From Zygnema cylindricum (taxonomy: Eukaryota > Streptophyta > Zygnematophyceae > Zygnematales > Zygnemataceae), in assembly GCA_037447655.1 (NCBI GenBank), contig JBBHKE010001544.1, forward strand, positions 257,970 to 321,969: DNA of 64,000 bases, read 5' to 3'. Positions 1-12,400 of this stretch are shown here, piece after piece. The translations under genes and the position numbers were made by a program. The notes beneath the pieces are model-generated. The model did no database searches. It was given only the letters and a program-made list of their open reading frames with translations, and was not told the DNA's origin. Position 1 is the stretch's first letter, and each line of letters begins with the position of its first letter.

Positions 1-700
1 CCGCACTCTCTTTCCCTCCTTCCCTGTCTCTCCCACTTCTTTCTCTCTCCCCGCCTCTTTCTTCACCCTCTCTGTCCCTTCCTCCCTTTCTCTCACGCCC
101 TCTCCATCTCCCACGGCCTCCCTCCGTCTCTATGGCCCTCTCTCTCCCTCCCGACTTCAAACTGCTCCCTCTCTCACTCCCCTTACTCCTCTCCCTCCAT
201 CACATGCAAGTGGTGAAGGATACTAACCTCTCCTTCCCAACTTACACTCCTCTTACTCCTCTCCCTCGTCCCTCACACGCAAGGTGTAAAGGATACTAAC
301 ACCTCTCCTTACGCCTCTCCCTCGTCCCTCACATGTAAATGAAAATAACCTCTCCTTCCCGATTTTCACTCCTCTTTTTCCTCTACCTCCTCCCTCACAT
401 GCAAGTGGCAAAGGATACTAACCTCTCTTTCCCGACTTTACCTCTCTCACTCTTCTTACTCCTCCTCGTCATCCCTCACATGCACAAATGTGCTGCCCTT
501 GTTTCCTCGACTGATTCGAAGAGAGTCGTCCAAATACCTGAAACCATTTACATATAACCACTAATTTATAACCATTAGTTTATAATCATTAGTCTATAAT
601 CATTAGGTTACAACCACTAATTTATAACCATTAGTTTATAATCATTAGTCAATAATCATTATTTTACAACCACTAAAAAACCCTTAATTTATAAACATTA
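1..700. repeat. Pyrimidine-rich block and two tandem arrays
   Basis: CT-rich sequence at 1-330. About 170-480 holds degenerate units with CACATGCAAGTGG-AAGGATACTAACCTCTCC. About 557-690 repeats AACCACTAATTTATAACCATT. No exon of the fibrillin gene was recognised here. Confidence 0.6.
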
Positions 701-1039
701 ACATGTAAAGATTCATTAATACTCCAAACGTTACACACAGATGATGATGATTATCCAGAAAACAAATGAAGGATATCAGCACATTTCCGGATTCAAGCAT
801 AAGGGGGAAAATTCCCCTTTCGAGACCATCACAAAAATATTTTATAATCATAAATTTTACGACCGGCGAACTAGGTGAAAAAAGAAAAAAAATCAAAACA
901 AACAAATTTACAGTAATTGATTTAATTCTGACATTGATGAAGAGTTAAGTTGTCACATCATAAATGTCACGGCAGAATTCTCATGTCACGAGTTCCACGC
1001 CACAAATGTCACATCCCGGACAAGTCCCTGTCATTGTCG

Positions 1040-1187
1040 TTGTTGAAAAGTGCAAAAACGTGTGGACTATATCTGGTTACCCCGTATTTTAGTCATACTA
1101 CACACTTTTTTTGGGTACAAAAATCATGGTGTAACCATGTTTATCTTCTTCAAACCTTTTCGCACTTTCAAACTATGGTTTATGTTT
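1040..1187. mobile_element. MITE family 2 relic
   Basis: GTGTGGACTATATCTGGTTACCCCG at the left and CGCACTTTCAAACTATGG at the right match the family 2 ends. Confidence 0.55.
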
Positions 1188-1257
1188 GCATAATTGACCC
1201 TAATTACTATTTCAGTCCCAAGTATAATAAATATCAAAAAAAGCGAATACGAAGGTG

Positions 1258-1600
1258 AAGCGAAAGGTGAAAACTTCAAGTCCAAAAAGGAGGAGGAGGA
1301 GAGGATTAGGTAACAGACTCACAATTGCTCAATTCAACCTTCCCACAAATACTGGCCCTAATTAGTGTGGTGCTATTTCAGTCCCACGATACAGAGTTTT
1401 AGTTAGAAAAATGGGATGGTATCATATACGAAATTGAAAGGCAAAATGAAGGTGAAAGTTTTAAGTCCCAAAATTAGAGGAGGAAGGGATTAGGAAACAG
1501 ACTCACAATAAAAAGGAAAAACGAAGGTGAAAATGTCAAGAACCAAAATAAGAGGAGTGGTGGATTCAAACTCACAATTGCTCGATCCAACCTTCCCCTC
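1258..1600. repeat. Tandem repeats carrying copies of a fibrillin exon edge
   Basis: Three diverged units share AGGTGAAA...AAGTCC, a purine stretch and ACTCACAATTG. The last runs into the true fibrillin exon edge (donor at 1575/1576). The copy at 1316-1352 repeats the donor plus about 30 nt of exon (CTCACAATTGCTCAATTCAA against CTCACAATTGCTCGATCCAA). Confidence 0.75.
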
Positions 1601-4600
1601 GAATACTGAGAGGGACTTTGAGGCCTCCAATCTCCAATGTTGCCGAATTTATCTGTACATCTGTCCGGCTTGGGGAAACGACCCTACAAAAAAGACAAAA
1701 ACAAAATGAAACAAAAGGAAAAAAACAACAAAAAGAGAAAAAAGGAAACAGAACGTTGAAGGAGAAAGAGGAAGGTTTCACTATCAGCAAAAATGGCACC
1801 CGTTCCCCACTATTTTTTATCAAGGAGAGTGGAGATGCGGAGAGGGGAAGGGACTGGCACGGAGGAGGGAGGGACAAAGGGAGGGAGTGAGGAGGCAGGA
1901 AGGACACGAGGGAGTAGGAAAGAAGGAGAGAGGAAGCACGGGAGAGAGGCAACAGAGTGAGTGAGACGGGAAAAGATGGTGGAGGGGTTGATGGGAGAGA
2001 GAGATAGGAATAGAGGGAAGAAATAGAGTGGGGGGAGGGGAAAGTGGAGAAGAGGAGAGAGGGAAAAATTACATTGTAAACAATATACTTAAGAAAATAA
2101 AAAATAGGCCTTACTTTGTATCAGCGCCGGCTCTCAATCGGAGCCCAGGAAGGATCTCTACCACATTCTCCAGTCTCTGTATCTCCTGTTGTATGACCTG
2201 TGGGAGTTATACAAAGGAATCGTATATCAAATAAACTACAAACTATAAAATAGCTTATTTGACGTAAAACAAAACATTCTTTGGTGGACAATAGAATGCT
2301 TCTTACCGATACTTTCACACCAAATACTTAATTTTTAATTCCAGATCCACACCAAATACGGTGAGGTTGCCAGTCGCTACCATGAACCGTAAAAACAAAG
2401 CTTGAATTTTTCCTACTGGGCATCAATTTCCTATTTAATTTATTTTTAAAACTATTTATAAGAAACTCTTAGTGTGGCAACAACTGCCCGATTAAGCCTT
2501 TTGAAACTATTTATTTTAACTCTTAGTGCGGCAACTGATTTCCCATTCATTTTTTACCGAAACCATTTATAAGAAACTCATAGATGTAACCACTGCTCCT
2601 TACTGCCCAACTGATGGAATGACAAAGAAACTTCCAAAAAAAAAAATTGCCAGTTGTCAAGTGTGTACACTATCATACAAAATAAGTTGATAAATTTTTG
2701 CAGGTAACAAGATGCAGATAAATGGTTACGATAACTAGTTGCAAATAATAATCGGGTGCAGATAAAATTGAGTTAACAATTAGTTGCAGAATTAGTTGCA
2801 GATAATGATTGTTGCAGATAATTGGTTGCACGTAGTAATTAGTTGCAGATTATTAGTAAAAGGAGACAACAGTGGTTCATCTGCCAATTTGATGCGATTC
2901 CTGCTGATAAAAATTAGTTGTAAGCAATAGTTAGTTGTAGAGAACTAGTTGCAGATAATAGTTGCAAATTATAATTGCAGATAGTAATTAGTTGTAGTTA
3001 GTTGCAGACAATTAGTTGGGATGATAGTTAATTGCAGACAATTAGTTGCAGATAACAATTAGTTGAGGATAATTGGTTGCTGATTGTGTATTTTTACATA
3101 GAGATAAAAGCTGTTCACCTGCCAGTTGATAATAATTACATAGTCATCATAAAAATTAGTTGCAGATAGCAATTAGTTGCAGAATTAGGTGGGGATAATG
3201 ATAAAAGATTATATGATGATAAATGAAAATGATTGGTTACCAATTGTGTGTAGTTTTGCATAGCCATACCAGTGGTTCACCAGCCAGTTGGAGGCGATTC
3301 AGATAATAACAATCAGTTGCAGATAATGATTACTGCAGATAGTAATTAGTTATAACTTTTTGCAGATAATAAGTTGAGATAACTACACTGTGTATCACTA
3401 TTAGTGTTGATGTTTTTTCGCCACGCAAAACACATTTTCTCCATGCACACTCGAGGGTTGCGATTCAAAGATAATATTCACACCTTCCTATTGTGGGATG
3501 ACAATCAGAAATCGTACAAGTGTCCACAGAGAAAAGATGTTTGAAGTGGCACAACAAACAATAACATTCATATCGATACACGGTGTAGTTGCAGATAATA
3601 ATTAGTTGCACAGATTTAGTTGCAGATTGGTTGCTAACGTGCGTAGTTTTACAGCATTTAACCTGCCAGTTAAAGTCGATTCTTGCTGATGATATTTAGG
3701 TGCAGATAACAATTAGCTGCAGAGAATTAGTTGCAGACAACAATTAATTGCAGAACTAGTTGCAGATGATAATTGTTGGGGATAATTAGTTGCAGATTGG
3801 TTGCTAATTGTGTGTAGTATACAAAAAAATGAAAGTGGTTAACCTGCCAGTTGGAGGCGATTCCGGCTGACAGCTGCTGCAGTCTATTGGCATCACTGGC
3901 CTGCTCTGAACAGAAACAAGAAAATCAGGGAGGAAAAATCTAGAAAGAGAGAAAGAAAGAAATGTTATAAACACAGAGAAAAGTCCTAAAGAGAGAGAAA
4001 GGTCCTAAAAACAGAGCAATGCCCCATAAAAGGAGTTGTAGAAACAGAGAAAAGAGCTAAAAACAGAGGCAAGCCCAGAGAAAAGGGCCACATAAGAACT
4101 CTAACTACGAAGTTCACTGCAAATAGTCTGGATCATCCTAATTTCAGGTCCTGAATTCAGAGGCATACACCTAAATAGACTGTAGTCAAATAAAAAAAAC
4201 TCCGATCAAATTAACCTAAGAAATCGTGTGGTTCAACCACTGGTGAACAATGCAGCGAGGCCATGATTGCAGAAGGAAACAAAAACAGCAAAAACAAAGG
4301 CCACTTAACTGTTTTAACTGTTTGAGACACATACAACCTCACCTGAGAACTGACTGTTTAACCGTTTTAAGCACATGGAACTTAACATGAGAACCGAATA
4401 TTTTAACTGTTTTAAGCACATGGAACCTGACTGTTTAACAATTTAAGCACATGGAACTTCACCTGGGAGCTCCAAATAAGACGCCATTTTCCATCTAAAA
4501 GACTGGAATCGGCAGGTGAAGTGGTAGGATTTACTGAGGCCAACTCCTCAACAGCCTGTTCATCCCCTAATTGCCCTGACCACTTAATTAAGGGAGGCAG

Positions 4601-5465
4601 ACAGTATTTCAAAATCTGGACCCCTGATTCACTTAATTAAGGAAAAAATCTTTTCAAAATCTGCACCTCATTTGATGTGGACCATGGCGGTTTCAGGAGG
4701 AAAGACGATTATGATGTGCGCATTTAAGGTGCTATGCAAATTATCCTCCTTTTTACATTTCTTATGTCTGTGGAAAAATATTGTAATATAAGAACAACTC
4801 TAATGACAGTCAATGGTGTAGAGACCGACGAGATATGTTAGAAAGTGGTCAAAAAATGTCTGAGAAACAATCTTCGAATTAAAGAAAACAAGAAAATACA
4901 CTGTCCAACTGAAATACTGGAGAGCAATTTATCGCAGATAGTGTGGATTAGCTGACTTCCTTGCACCAAGTGTGCATGATTCAAAGTGATTGAAAATAAC
5001 TTATAAACTGAACCGTGGGCTATTTTTTAAAAACCCTAGTTTTCTGATACTGAAGCAATCACCATATGAGAAAGTGGATTACAAACAACTGGCATGAAAC
5101 GTGACTCTGGACACACTAATTTTGGAAGATAGTATGAATGACAAAAAGGATTACCTCCAAAATCCCTCGTTTTGATCCAATGGCCATTAAAAGACGTTGT
5201 CGAGGGCCAGGATTCTTTTGCAAAACGAAAGCAGTACCCTGAAGAGCAAAACACAGAATAAAGAAAACTTTTTATATTAGAATTGGGAAATGTTGACCAA
5301 GTTAGAATCGTAAAACCATATAAACATGTAATTGTGTGATTGAGAACCGTGATTTTCCTATTTAAGAACATAAACTTTTGGTTGAGATAGAATGAGAGAG
5401 AATAAGAGGGGAGAGAGAGAGCGAGGGAGAGAGAGAGGGAGAGAGAGAGGGAGAGAGAGAGAGAT

Positions 5466-5503
<38 letters not shown>

Positions 5504-8500
5504 GGAGAGAGAGAGAGAGAGCGAGAGAGAGAGAGAGGAGAGAGAGAATGGTTGGGAGCAACAAAGAGTGGGAGGGAGGGAGAGAGAAGAGTGGCAGGTG
5601 GGAGGGAGAGAGGAGAGGAGAGAGAGAGGGAGGGATGGAGGAAGGGAGGGAGGGAGGGTGAAGAGAGATGTGGGAGAGAGAGGAGGGGAGAGGGAGAGAG
5701 AGGAGGGGAGACGGAGAGAGAGGGCGAAAGAGAGGGAGAGAGGGCGAGGGAGAGAGGGAGAGAGAGGGAGAGAGGCAGAGAGAGAGGGGAAGAGAGGGGG
5801 AGAGAGCGGGAGAGAGAGTGAGAGAGCGAGAGAGAGGGAGAAAGAGGGAGAGAGAGAGACTCAAAACATCTGTCCTTCTTAGAGAAATAAAACGACTCCA
5901 ATATACCTTAATGGACACGAAGCTGGATCTAACCAAAATAGATAATGTGTTTAACGTGGCTTCATGTTTAACCAGGTGGTCTTTGACAGATGCAGATAAA
6001 ATATACCACATGATGCCTTCCTTTTGGATGATGAATAGACCCGTATGATAAAAAGCTTAAGGTAAACGTTAAAGTATAATCCGTGTGATCACATTTGGGA
6101 TATCCTAATGTCTTTGTACGAAGTATACAAGACAGTTCAATTCAATATCTGACACTTTTATCCGGCTCATGTTTTAGAAGGACAGATTAGAGTTAGTACT
6201 TGTACTTGCACTTCATTTCACTATTGCTCCAAAACTTGATTTTGTCCAGTTTCAAGGTCAATGTGATTCAACAACAGGCGGAAAATTTAACATCGGTAAA
6301 ACAAATAGTCAATGTTGAAGGAGGTATACCTCTTATAGGAAAACAAACTTGTTTGCATGATTCCACTGCTAGTCACACAAATTGATGTGTGCATTGATGC
6401 TTTGAGATTGTTCCACAGTAACTATGTCCTTTTAAACAAAAAATCTTTAAATAAACATGCTGAGCTCAAAACATGGTCTACGGTGTTGTTTAATCTTTAA
6501 AGGTTGGAAGCCAATATGGCTTGGCAGCCAATCGCCAGATGTTGGTTTTGCTTATGATCATCAGTAAGGGATTACTGTGACCTCTCTCCTCCCTCTCCTC
6601 CCTCACCTCTCCTCCCTCTCCCTCTCCCTCTCCCTCTCCCTCTCCCTCTCTCCCTCCCCTCCCCTCCCCCTCCCCCTCCCCCTCCCCCTCCCCCTCCCCC
6701 TCCCTCTCCCCCTCCCTCTCCCTCTCCCTCTCCCTCTCCTGCTCGCTCCCCACCCTCTCGTTTCCCCTCCTAATTAACGCAGTTCTTAAGACCAACAGCA
6801 TCCCCCCTTCACCAGACAATCACAGAAGCCTATGAAACCACACTGTCAACCCTAATCTTCCATCTACCCACCATACCATATTCCCTCCCTCGCTCGTCTC
6901 TCTCTTCCCTTCCCCCACACACCTTACCTTATTTCCTCTGGAGATTCGCAAGTCCCCCGTGGGTGCCAAATATGTGGTGTCTAACCAGCCCTTGGCTTCA
7001 TCTCCAAGAAGGCGAAATGGAACCGGATAAGGCACTCTGTAAGGCCAAAACTTCAACTTGAAGGCGGCTCGATCAAATTTAAAGTTTATTCGTTTTTCAT
7101 TCGCAATGGAAGCGGAAGCCTGCACTGCAATACCACTCTAAATGCTGTGAGAATACAGATTCTTGTTAGAAGTTCTGATTTCAAATTTGCGAAAACAATT
7201 GGAAACGCCATATTCGGTCACCTTGTTCTCCAGACGTATTATACTCGAAAAAACAATATAAAACGCATAATAGTACGGGGTAGCCACGAATAGCTTTTCC
7301 ACATTTGAACTATGGTTCTAATATCTTTGTGAAAGTTTCTATTTCTTGCAATGTTCATGGCCCTTGTGACTTTTTTAAAGAACAATTTCCCTTAGGTAAT
7401 GTAGATTATTCAGTCAAGAGTGAAAACCTGTTTCTATAATGCTATCAATATTAACTCACGAGTCCATATAAGCTCAATACTATTGTGTAATTTGAGAGAT
7501 TAAAAGCAAAAACAAAAGAACGACAAGCAAAAAAGAGACTTTGTTCAAACTTATTGTGGTCCCCCAATAGTTTCACAAACTAATGTAGCACAAATATGGC
7601 CAATTTGAGATGTCATTCCACCCACCTCCACTCTAAGTTGCCCAAATTTTTCAGAAAAATCCACAATGTTAGTCACTCGCGGATCCGAAGTGCCGCGAAG
7701 TTGAATCTCTTGAAACACGGAGAAGGCGTCGACACCAACAAAGGTGCGCTGTAGCAAAAGAAAAAAAATTCAAGTGCAAGAAAAGACTCACTTCCCTCCA
7801 GGATTCACGCCACATTGTTGTCTGCATTACCCTTTCTCACTCTCCGGCTTTCTCACTCTCCGGCTCTCTCCCTCTCTACTTTTCTCCACCTCTCCCACTC
7901 CTTATCATTCGCCCTATAAATTGGCTGCCTACTGTAAAACACTACATGCACACCTGAATGGGTGACGCAGTTCCTGGACGAGTTGTGTAGACCAACTGCC
8001 ATCGTCCCTCGATAAGGTCAGATTCTGTCTGCATTACCCATTTCCTTTTGCCCTCTCAGAGCGGATTCTTTTATTCAAAAGATGACAAATTTGTTGTCGA
8101 CCAGATTATCATAAGGAAAAGAATATCATTAGCATTGCTTGTAAGAGAAACATGCGAGCCAGAACTTGCGTTACTGGCGCAGTAATCATAGTATACAAAC
8201 AAAGAACTGAACGATTTTGTGAAAACAGCACAAATACAGTAATTCCTTGCCAGTATTAAAGGTAATCGCGCACACATCATTAGTTAAATCTCCTATTACT
8301 TGCCAAAGCAGTTAGTGGAAAGGAAAACAGCCGGCCGGCAACTCACAGGCTGAGGAATTCCACCAGCAGTTTCCAAAACTTCAACGGCTTGTGCAATGTC
8401 CTGCAAGCAACCATGCCTCCAATAAGTGTGACGAAATATAAAATATAAACAGACAATTGCTCAAAACAAATTCTTACTGTCTTTTCTCTGTCACCGTTTG

Positions 8501-9050
8501 TACTTTTCTCCAAGTAATCACATGGTCCTGTGTAATTCCTGTGTGCGTCTTCGTCACCATACAGGTCTGATATAACTAAAAGCCGTACATTCCTCGATTT
8601 ACTTGGACTTTAAATTTCACTGCAAAATTTCCGTATTACTTGCTCTATGTTTTTTGCTTTTAAATTAAAATATGTGTTTTCATTTCTCTCCAGTGCGATT
8701 CCAACAATATGTTGACAAACACAGTCAAACATAAATCGCATTTTTACAAATATAATCCATGGTCCTTTCTTTCTCACTCCTTGCACCTTTTTCTGTTGCT
8801 CAGAAGCGCCACGACCACGTCCTTTAACTCCAGTGATGCCTTCCAGTAGAGCTGCTTGTGCTGCCTCCGCATCTGATGCTGTCAAAATAGTAGCTCGCGC
8901 CGCTTTCAGTATGTTCGGACATACGCACTTCTGAAAATTTCTTTTTTTCTTCAAAGACCGCGTAAAGCCGAGAACTTGACAGCCAGTCCAGCTCAGCTGA
9001 TCAACATTAGAAGAGTGTAAAATAAGAAACTGTTGAGGCAGTGCCGCCAT
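1576..9050 (-). CDS. Plastid-lipid-associated (fibrillin) protein, PAP12-type, 3' end off window
   Basis: Ten exons chain in phase with GT-AG introns: 9050-8787, 8400-8347, 8028-7954, 7748-7626, 7119-6928, 5238-5155, 4555-4463, 3903-3844, 2197-2115, 1683-1576 (378 codons so far). Exon 1 reads as a basic plastid leader. Fibrillin domain 1 shows IEGRWQLVYTT, then RTFVGVDAFSVFQ, then PYPVPFRLLGDEAKGW and LRISRGNK. Domain 2 starts with NPTTSPADSSLLDGKW and LIWSS and continues to IRGEGWIEQL. Domain order and spacing match the Arabidopsis PAP12 (At1g51110) type as I remember it. Members bind plastid lipids in plastoglobules or thylakoids; the exact role here is unknown. The last exon, expected to carry a second LRISRG-like strand, was not found between 1 and 1575 and probably lies beyond the left edge. 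Introns are full of repeats. Diverges from the Popeye-type gene. Confidence 0.87.
2690..3843. repeat. Intron array of TTAGTTGCAGATAA units with exon-edge copies
   Basis: Short units of TTAGTTGCAGATAATAA fill this fibrillin intron. At 2873, 3111, 3271 and 3655 the array contains GTTCACCTGCCAGTTGGAGG-like copies of the donor end of the exon at 3844-3903. A MITE (3384-3588) is inserted in it. Confidence 0.85.
3384..3588. mobile_element. MITE family 1, copy 1
   Basis: Inverted ends: CACTGTGTATCACTATTAG with TTTTTTCGCCAC at the left; TATCGATACACGGTGTAG at the right. Inserted in a fibrillin intron. Confidence 0.75.
4310..4462. repeat. Short tandem repeat copying the exon 4463-4555 donor edge
   Basis: Units of about 50-60 bp with CTGTTTTAAGCACATGGAAC precede the fibrillin donor. 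ACCTCACCTGAGAAC (4333) and ACTTAACATGAGAACC (4381) are copies of the true edge ACTTCACCTGGGAGC (4457). Confidence 0.7.
5385..5860. repeat. GA-rich tract in fibrillin intron
   Basis: Almost pure GAGAGAGGGA sequence on the plus strand for about 470 bp. Open frames in it are repeat read-through. Confidence 0.93.
6577..6770. repeat. CT-rich tract in the same fibrillin intron
   Basis: CCCTCTCCCTCT units on the plus strand, complementary in composition to the GA tract 0.7 kb away in the same intron (5239-6927). Confidence 0.93.
7180..7322. mobile_element. MITE family 2 copy in fibrillin intron
   Basis: Left GCGAAAACAATTGGAAACGC; right GTACGGGGTAGCCACG and CACATTTGAACTATGG. Confidence 0.7.
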
Positions 9051-9498
9051 TTTCGTAGAGCTCGTACAGAGATTAAAGTTTCTCCGAAATTAAGCTTCTT
9101 GAAGGCGTTTGGCAGCCATGGCAGAATGGCGACGAAGATGACAGAGTGACGACTCCATGAATGCTTCCAATAGTGGCGGAGAGGCCGCCACGTGTCACGG
9201 GAAGAGCATTTAAACGTTGATTCTTTTCGTGCGGTAATCGTGTTCAGTGCGTGTTGTAGGCTTCGTACTATTCACACAACAGCACTTCTAAAAGTATGAT
9301 TTCGAATTACGGGACACGAGATAAGAAACTTTCATCAAATGCCGTACAATTTGTTCTTGTACGGGCTTACGGCGTTTACCGTACGTGTTGTTTCTCACAT
9401 GGCAGCGTCACTTTCCCCTATCCATGGCTGCCGAAGCCTTCCATCTTGTTGCCCTCTTGTCTCTCTTGTCTTGAACTGGGACGGTATGAGTTCTCGCA
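9051..9498. promoter_or_regulatory. Divergent promoter region with a G-box
   Basis: The 448-bp gap separates the starts of the minus-strand fibrillin gene and the plus-strand Popeye-type gene, so it must hold both promoters and 5' UTRs. A G-box core CACGTG lies at 9189-9194 within CCACGTGTC; the same 9-mer lies just upstream of the acetyltransferase start. G-boxes bind bZIP/bHLH factors in the plant lineage and are often linked to light control. No convincing TATA box was assigned. Control of both genes by this site is inference. Confidence 0.5.
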
Positions 9499-12400
9499 AT
9501 GGCCATGTCCGTTCGAAAACAGATCGTCCGTATGCTGACGTCAGCGGCATTAACGACGTCAGCTAATGCAAGATTACCTCTGGCTGCTTCTGCTGTCGGG
9601 GAATTTTGTCAGTATAGGAGCCCATTTTTGTCGCCAAACACTAACATAGTCCATGGCGGCCTTTCTTCCCTAACGCTTTCTATGTCGATTCTAAGTATGT
9701 CCGCCATAGCAGGCTTTCGCTGTGGTTTCTTTTCCAGCTCATCCTCTAATATTCTCTTCAAACGATTCCTTCATTCGTACAAACCGTGCCTGCCAGTGCC
9801 ATGGGTCACGAGAGCAAAAAAAACAACAGAAGGCAGTCTTTTTGTTTTTCCTTCTCAGCCTCAGGTCTTCACGCGTGCGAGTTTCTCAGCTGCATCCATG
9901 GCTTTCCTTCACTCCAAAATGGTGCATTCTCACAGCAAACTATTTCCAGGATTTTGCCAAGTGGCAGGAGGAAAAAGGATTGTCGTTTCTCGTATGTTTA
10001 GTATTTCACAGAGATTAAGACTAACTACAGAGAGAGTCACACTCACACCCCCAGCACCTGTGACGTCAGGAGGAGTCAATTCCATGAAAGGCCCTATTTT
10101 AAAAGTTCCGATTCTGGAAAAGATTCGGGCGAGGCTTGGTGTGACTCCAAAAATGCTTCTCGTTTTAGGGCATACGGCTTCACTTTTTGGAGTTTTGGCG
10201 CTTTTCATGAAGGATATGTTATGGCTCCGGACTTTTATGGTTTGTGGAAGTTGTTGCGGTGTGGCCTTCAACATTCTGCAACCGTCTCCGCTGAAGATTC
10301 CCGCCACCTGGGGATGTGTTTTCATTTGTTTAAACATTTTTCAGGTATGATTGTAGACTCTATATACGTACCTTGTTGTTGTTATCGTTGTTGTTACCTT
10401 ATTGTTTTCGTTATTGATTGTGATTGTCATTGTCATTGTCATTGTTATTGTCATTTCCATTGTCATTTCCTTTGTCATTGCCATTTCCATTGTCATTGTC
10501 ATTGTCATTGTCATTGTCATTGTCATTGTCATTGTCATTGTCGTTGTAATTGTCGTTGTCATTGTCATCATTGTTATTGCATTTTATTGTTATTATTATT
10601 ATTTTTATCATATATAGCGAGAGAGTGTGTTCATTTGCTTAAAAAAAAATCAGATATGGCAGTAGACTCTACATATATGCACCTTGTTATTGTTGTTATT
10701 CTTTTTGTTATTATTATTATGTAAAGAAGGATGTATTCATCTGCTTAAACATTTTTCAGGTGTGAGAGAAACTCAAATTGCAGTTCAACCTGTCAGTTAA
10801 TTTCTTATGTCTTCATTTTAGAATAATTGTTGAAATGTGAAAATTCCTGCCACCTGGGAATCGGTGTTTATCTGCTAAAACATTTTCCAAGTACGGCAGC
10901 ACGCCGCCACATTGTTATTAACATGTTTGCTAACATTATTGACATTTGTTAACATTGTTATCAACATTATATTATTTTTAAAGCCTATTTTTAACACTGT
11001 TCTTAATTCTAATGGAGGTGGGCAGTGTAGACTTAAAGATGTGTTCCAGGTGTATTCATTAGACTCAAATTGTATATTAACCTGTCAGTTCTTATTTTAG
11101 AAAAGTCCTTATTTTAGAATAACCATGACATTTGTTTCAGCTGAAAGCATCTTTTGTACACTTTGGGCAACAGTTTGCAGGAAAAGAATGTATAGTGTTT
11201 TTTTCACATTTTTTTTTTATCGTTCCAACTTTTTTTGCCAACCATACAGGTTGCATTTCAGCTCGTTTGTTTGTTTTACAAAGACAAAAGCGGCGTTTGG
11301 TTATCTTTTCGTTTAATCTTTGATCCATACCATAGAAACTCAGGCAGCTGTTTTGAAACCTGGTGTTCTGCTTTTTCAAGAGGCGAACTTTTCTTTCAAT
11401 CGTGTGTACTGTTGCCATAAGTTTTTTCTTAAACAGATAAAAGGTTCTCCAGTCAATCCAATGGATTTACGGCGTTACTTATTGCCTTCTGTTCTTTTTT
11501 ATTTGTTGTATGTTTGCAGATTGGGGTTCTTCTGCACGAACGGCGGCCGGTACTGTGCCTAACTTTTTACTGTACCCTTGTGTTTGTAATCATGAAACTG
11601 AGGCCTGCTGTTCTAGGAGAGAAATGTTATGCCCAAAAAAAATGAATTTTGAAAGCCAAACAGACATGTATGTAGAAGTAGTGTCGATTTTTATGATGAA
11701 AGGGAATAATTTAGTAGTCTGTCAATTGATATTGACGTGTAAATAAAAATGACATTTACAGTTTCAATATGTTGTCAAGCATCACCGTTTTGTATCTTGG
11801 TCTACTTTTGTTTCTGGCAATTTCAATGGCTTGTCATGTGAAGAACCAGAATTTAAAACTAGTATTGAGAGTAAGTCGAATGCTAGATGGTATCGCTGTA
11901 TAAAGTTAAACTCGTGAATTTAAAGAACACGGAAACTGGCAAATTGTGGTTAATCGATCTTACACATGGTAATTCAGGTGTTTGTACAGCTAATCTTAAG
12001 ACCGAGGTAATTTCTGGTGCAAACAAGCGTAGTGCTATCCAGGTTTGCAGCTTGTTCTTTTGCACAGACTAAACAAGTTTTGCATTTCGGAATCGTATGT
12101 TGGTTTTTGGATTTTTTTGCCCTATTGGTATGTCATGGGCACCCTCCTGGTATTGCTTTAATGTGCATACATTTGAATGTAAACCAACAATTATTGGCTG
12201 TACTTGGTAAGCTATGAAAAGTTACAAAGAATCAACTTCACTTGCTTGGATTCACATGTATCATTGTCGAGGTTGCGCAAGGAATGGAGGGTCCTTTCTT
12301 GAATCGGAAACTTGTAGAGTATGGTAGAGTATTGTAGAGTATGGCAGAGTATTAGAGTACAAATTTGGAAGTTTACTCTGAGATTATCATTGTGCTTACG

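Noticed and set aside
2690-3840. Evenly spaced repeats that might suggest a CRISPR-like array
   Set aside because: Units are diverged, spacers are repeats themselves, and the genome is eukaryotic.
5358-6048. Long open frames rich in Ser-Leu-Pro or Arg-Glu-Gly over the GA tract
   Set aside because: Repeat read-through on both strands; lies wholly within a fibrillin intron.
6490-6819. Glu/Gly/Arg-rich frame over the CT tract
   Set aside because: Microsatellite artefact without family motif.
10341-10724. Open frames rich in His-Cys or Met-Thr repeats
   Set aside because: Read-through of the TTGTCA microsatellite in an intron.
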